Origin: Bacteroidota bacterium
GTDB lineage: Bacteria; Bacteroidota; Bacteroidia; Bacteroidales; UBA1556
Direction: 5' to 3'
NCBI GenBank assembly: GCA_003973505.1
Contig: QNXT01000283.1
Span: 1-6,901 of the forward strand
Length of the DNA stretch: 6,901 nt
Shown here: positions 6,011-6,901 of the stretch, in pieces
How positions within the stretch are numbered: the first letter of the stretch is position 1
Layout: each line of letters opens with the position of its first letter
Position numbers and translations under genes: made by a program
The notes under the pieces: model-generated
Databases searched by the model: none
What the model saw: only the letters and a program-made list of their open reading frames with translations
What the model was told of the DNA's origin: nothing

Positions 6011-6901
6011 ATGAAGTTTATAGTATCGAGCAATGTTTTGTTAAAGGCACTACAATCCATTAGTGGAGTGTTAAGCACAAATTCTACCTTACCTATTTTG
6101 GACAACTACTTATTTAGTGTTCAAGAAGGAAATCTTAATGTAACCGCATCGGATATAGAAACTACCATGTCGGTTTCTGTACCATTGGTAAAAGTGGAAG
6201 AAGAAGGCAATATTGCCATTCCTGCTAAAATTTTACTCGACACTTTAAAAACATTTGGCGACATTCCTATTTCGTTTTTCATCAATCTTGAAACCCATCT
6301 TATTGAACTATCTACCGATGATGGTAAGTTTAAACTTAGCGGTTTCGACGGAGCTGAGTTTCCAAACCCTCCTTCTATAGAAAGTGCTAGTAAGGTAAAA
6401 ATGCCTGCTGAAGTTTTGGAACAAGCCATTAGTAAAACCATTTTTGCTACAGGTAATGATGAACTTCGTCCTGTGATGATGGGTGTTAATTTCGAATTGA
6501 CCTCAGAGGGTCTTATCCTTGTGGGAACAGATGCTCATAAATTGGTAAAATACACCCGTAAGGATATTATATCGGATACTGAAGATTCATTTATCGTTCC
6601 TAAAAAATCACTTAGTATGTTGAAAAACACGCTAAGTAAAGCAGCTGATGATGTAAGCATTGAATATGATGCAAAGAATGCCATCTTTACTTTTGAGAAC
6701 TTCAAATTAATTTGCCGATTGGTAGATGGTAAATATCCTAATTATGAAGCTGTTATTCCAAAAGACAATCCGAATATCCTTACAGTAGATCGTATTCAAT
6801 TATTAAATAAAATCCGTCGTGTTTCTTTCTTTGCCAATCAATCAACCAACCAGATTCGCCTTAAAATCTCAGGTAAGGAATTGATTCTTAGTGCAGAGGA
6901 T
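6011..6901 (+). CDS. dnaN: DNA polymerase III sliding clamp (beta subunit), 3' end outside the window
   Basis: DnaN forms a ring-shaped dimer that encircles DNA and tethers replicative and repair polymerases. The window holds 297 codons of a protein normally about 370-375 residues long, so about 75 residues of domain III are missing. Domain I spans about 1-120 (MKFIVSSNVLLKALQSISGV, then LPILDNYLF at 27-35). Domain II spans about 128-250 and contains ELRPVMMGV (151-159), TDAHKL (173-178, equivalent to the TDGHRL motif of relatives) and RLVDGKYPNYEAVIP (236-250). Domain III starts near 255. The ATG is at the family's usual N-terminus; the leader is A-rich with a weak TAAAG. The gene lies 194 bases after the DUF4340 gene and probably has its own promoter in that repeat-rich spacer. 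No sign of frameshift or replacement of key motifs is seen. dnaA is not in the window. Confidence 0.97.
   Translation, partial: MKFIVSSNVLLKALQSISGVLSTNSTLPILDNYLFSVQEGNLNVTASDIETTMSVSVPLVKVEEEGNIAIPAKILLDTLKTFGDIPISFFINLETHLIELSTDDGKFKLSGFDGAEFPNPPSIESASKVKMPAEVLEQAISKTIFATGNDELRPVMMGVNFELTSEGLILVGTDAHKLVKYTRKDIISDTEDSFIVPKKSLSMLKNTLSKAADDVSIEYDAKNAIFTFENFKLICRLVDGKYPNYEAVIPKDNPNILTVDRIQLLNKIRRVSFFANQSTNQIRLKISGKELILSAED

Noticed and set aside
6121..6441. 106-residue minus-strand open frame
   Set aside because: It is antisense to the well-supported dnaN coding sequence and has no family features.
1..6901. CRISPR array, tRNA genes or insertion-sequence transposase
   Set aside because: No regularly spaced direct repeats, no cloverleaf sequence and no transposase-like protein were seen on either strand.

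Overview
The window looks like a chromosomal segment of an AT-rich member of the Bacteroidota (Bacteroidetes). The evidence is the gldF-gldG pair (gliding-motility ABC transporter family), the A-rich leaders without clear Shine-Dalgarno sites before most starts, a TAnnTTTG-type -7 element, and the typical order SAM-hydrolase-like gene, gldF, gldG, DUF4340 gene, dnaN. The genus cannot be named from the sequence alone.

Layout. Positions 1-795 (minus strand) hold the 5' part of a gene for a membrane-anchored TPR protein; its 3' end lies outside the window. Positions 796-1408 are a 613-base, very AT-rich gap with no convincing gene. It carries an imperfect hairpin near the TPR start codon, a pair of 15-base palindromic sequences in inverted orientation, and a candidate promoter just before 1409. 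From 1409 to 5816 four plus-strand genes are tightly packed: a divergent DUF62/SAM hydroxide adenosyltransferase-like protein, the permease GldF, the membrane-anchored GldG, and a membrane-anchored DUF4340 protein. The gaps between them are 47, 7 and 19 bases, so they are probably one transcription unit. It may end at a weak terminator that includes the last stop codon. A 194-base spacer rich in nested inverted repeats leads into dnaN (6011 onward), which is cut off at the right edge after 297 codons.

How the genes relate. GldF and GldG form the membrane part of an ABC-2-type exporter whose ATPase, GldA, is not in this window. The DUF4340 protein has the same single N-terminal anchor plus extracytoplasmic body as the start of GldG, and it follows gldG directly, so it is a candidate extra subunit. 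The DUF62-like protein is a cytoplasmic neighbour of unknown role and lacks the family's Asp-Arg-His triad. DnaN is the replication sliding clamp; it is functionally unrelated but is a habitual neighbour in this phylum.

Most worth a second look: loss of the DUF62 catalytic triad, the nested inverted repeats before dnaN, the paired palindromes at 1016-1097, the hairpin at the TPR gene start, and the DUF4340 protein as a possible third Gld-type exporter component. I did not find a clearly new multi-gene system; most of the window is a conserved core locus.
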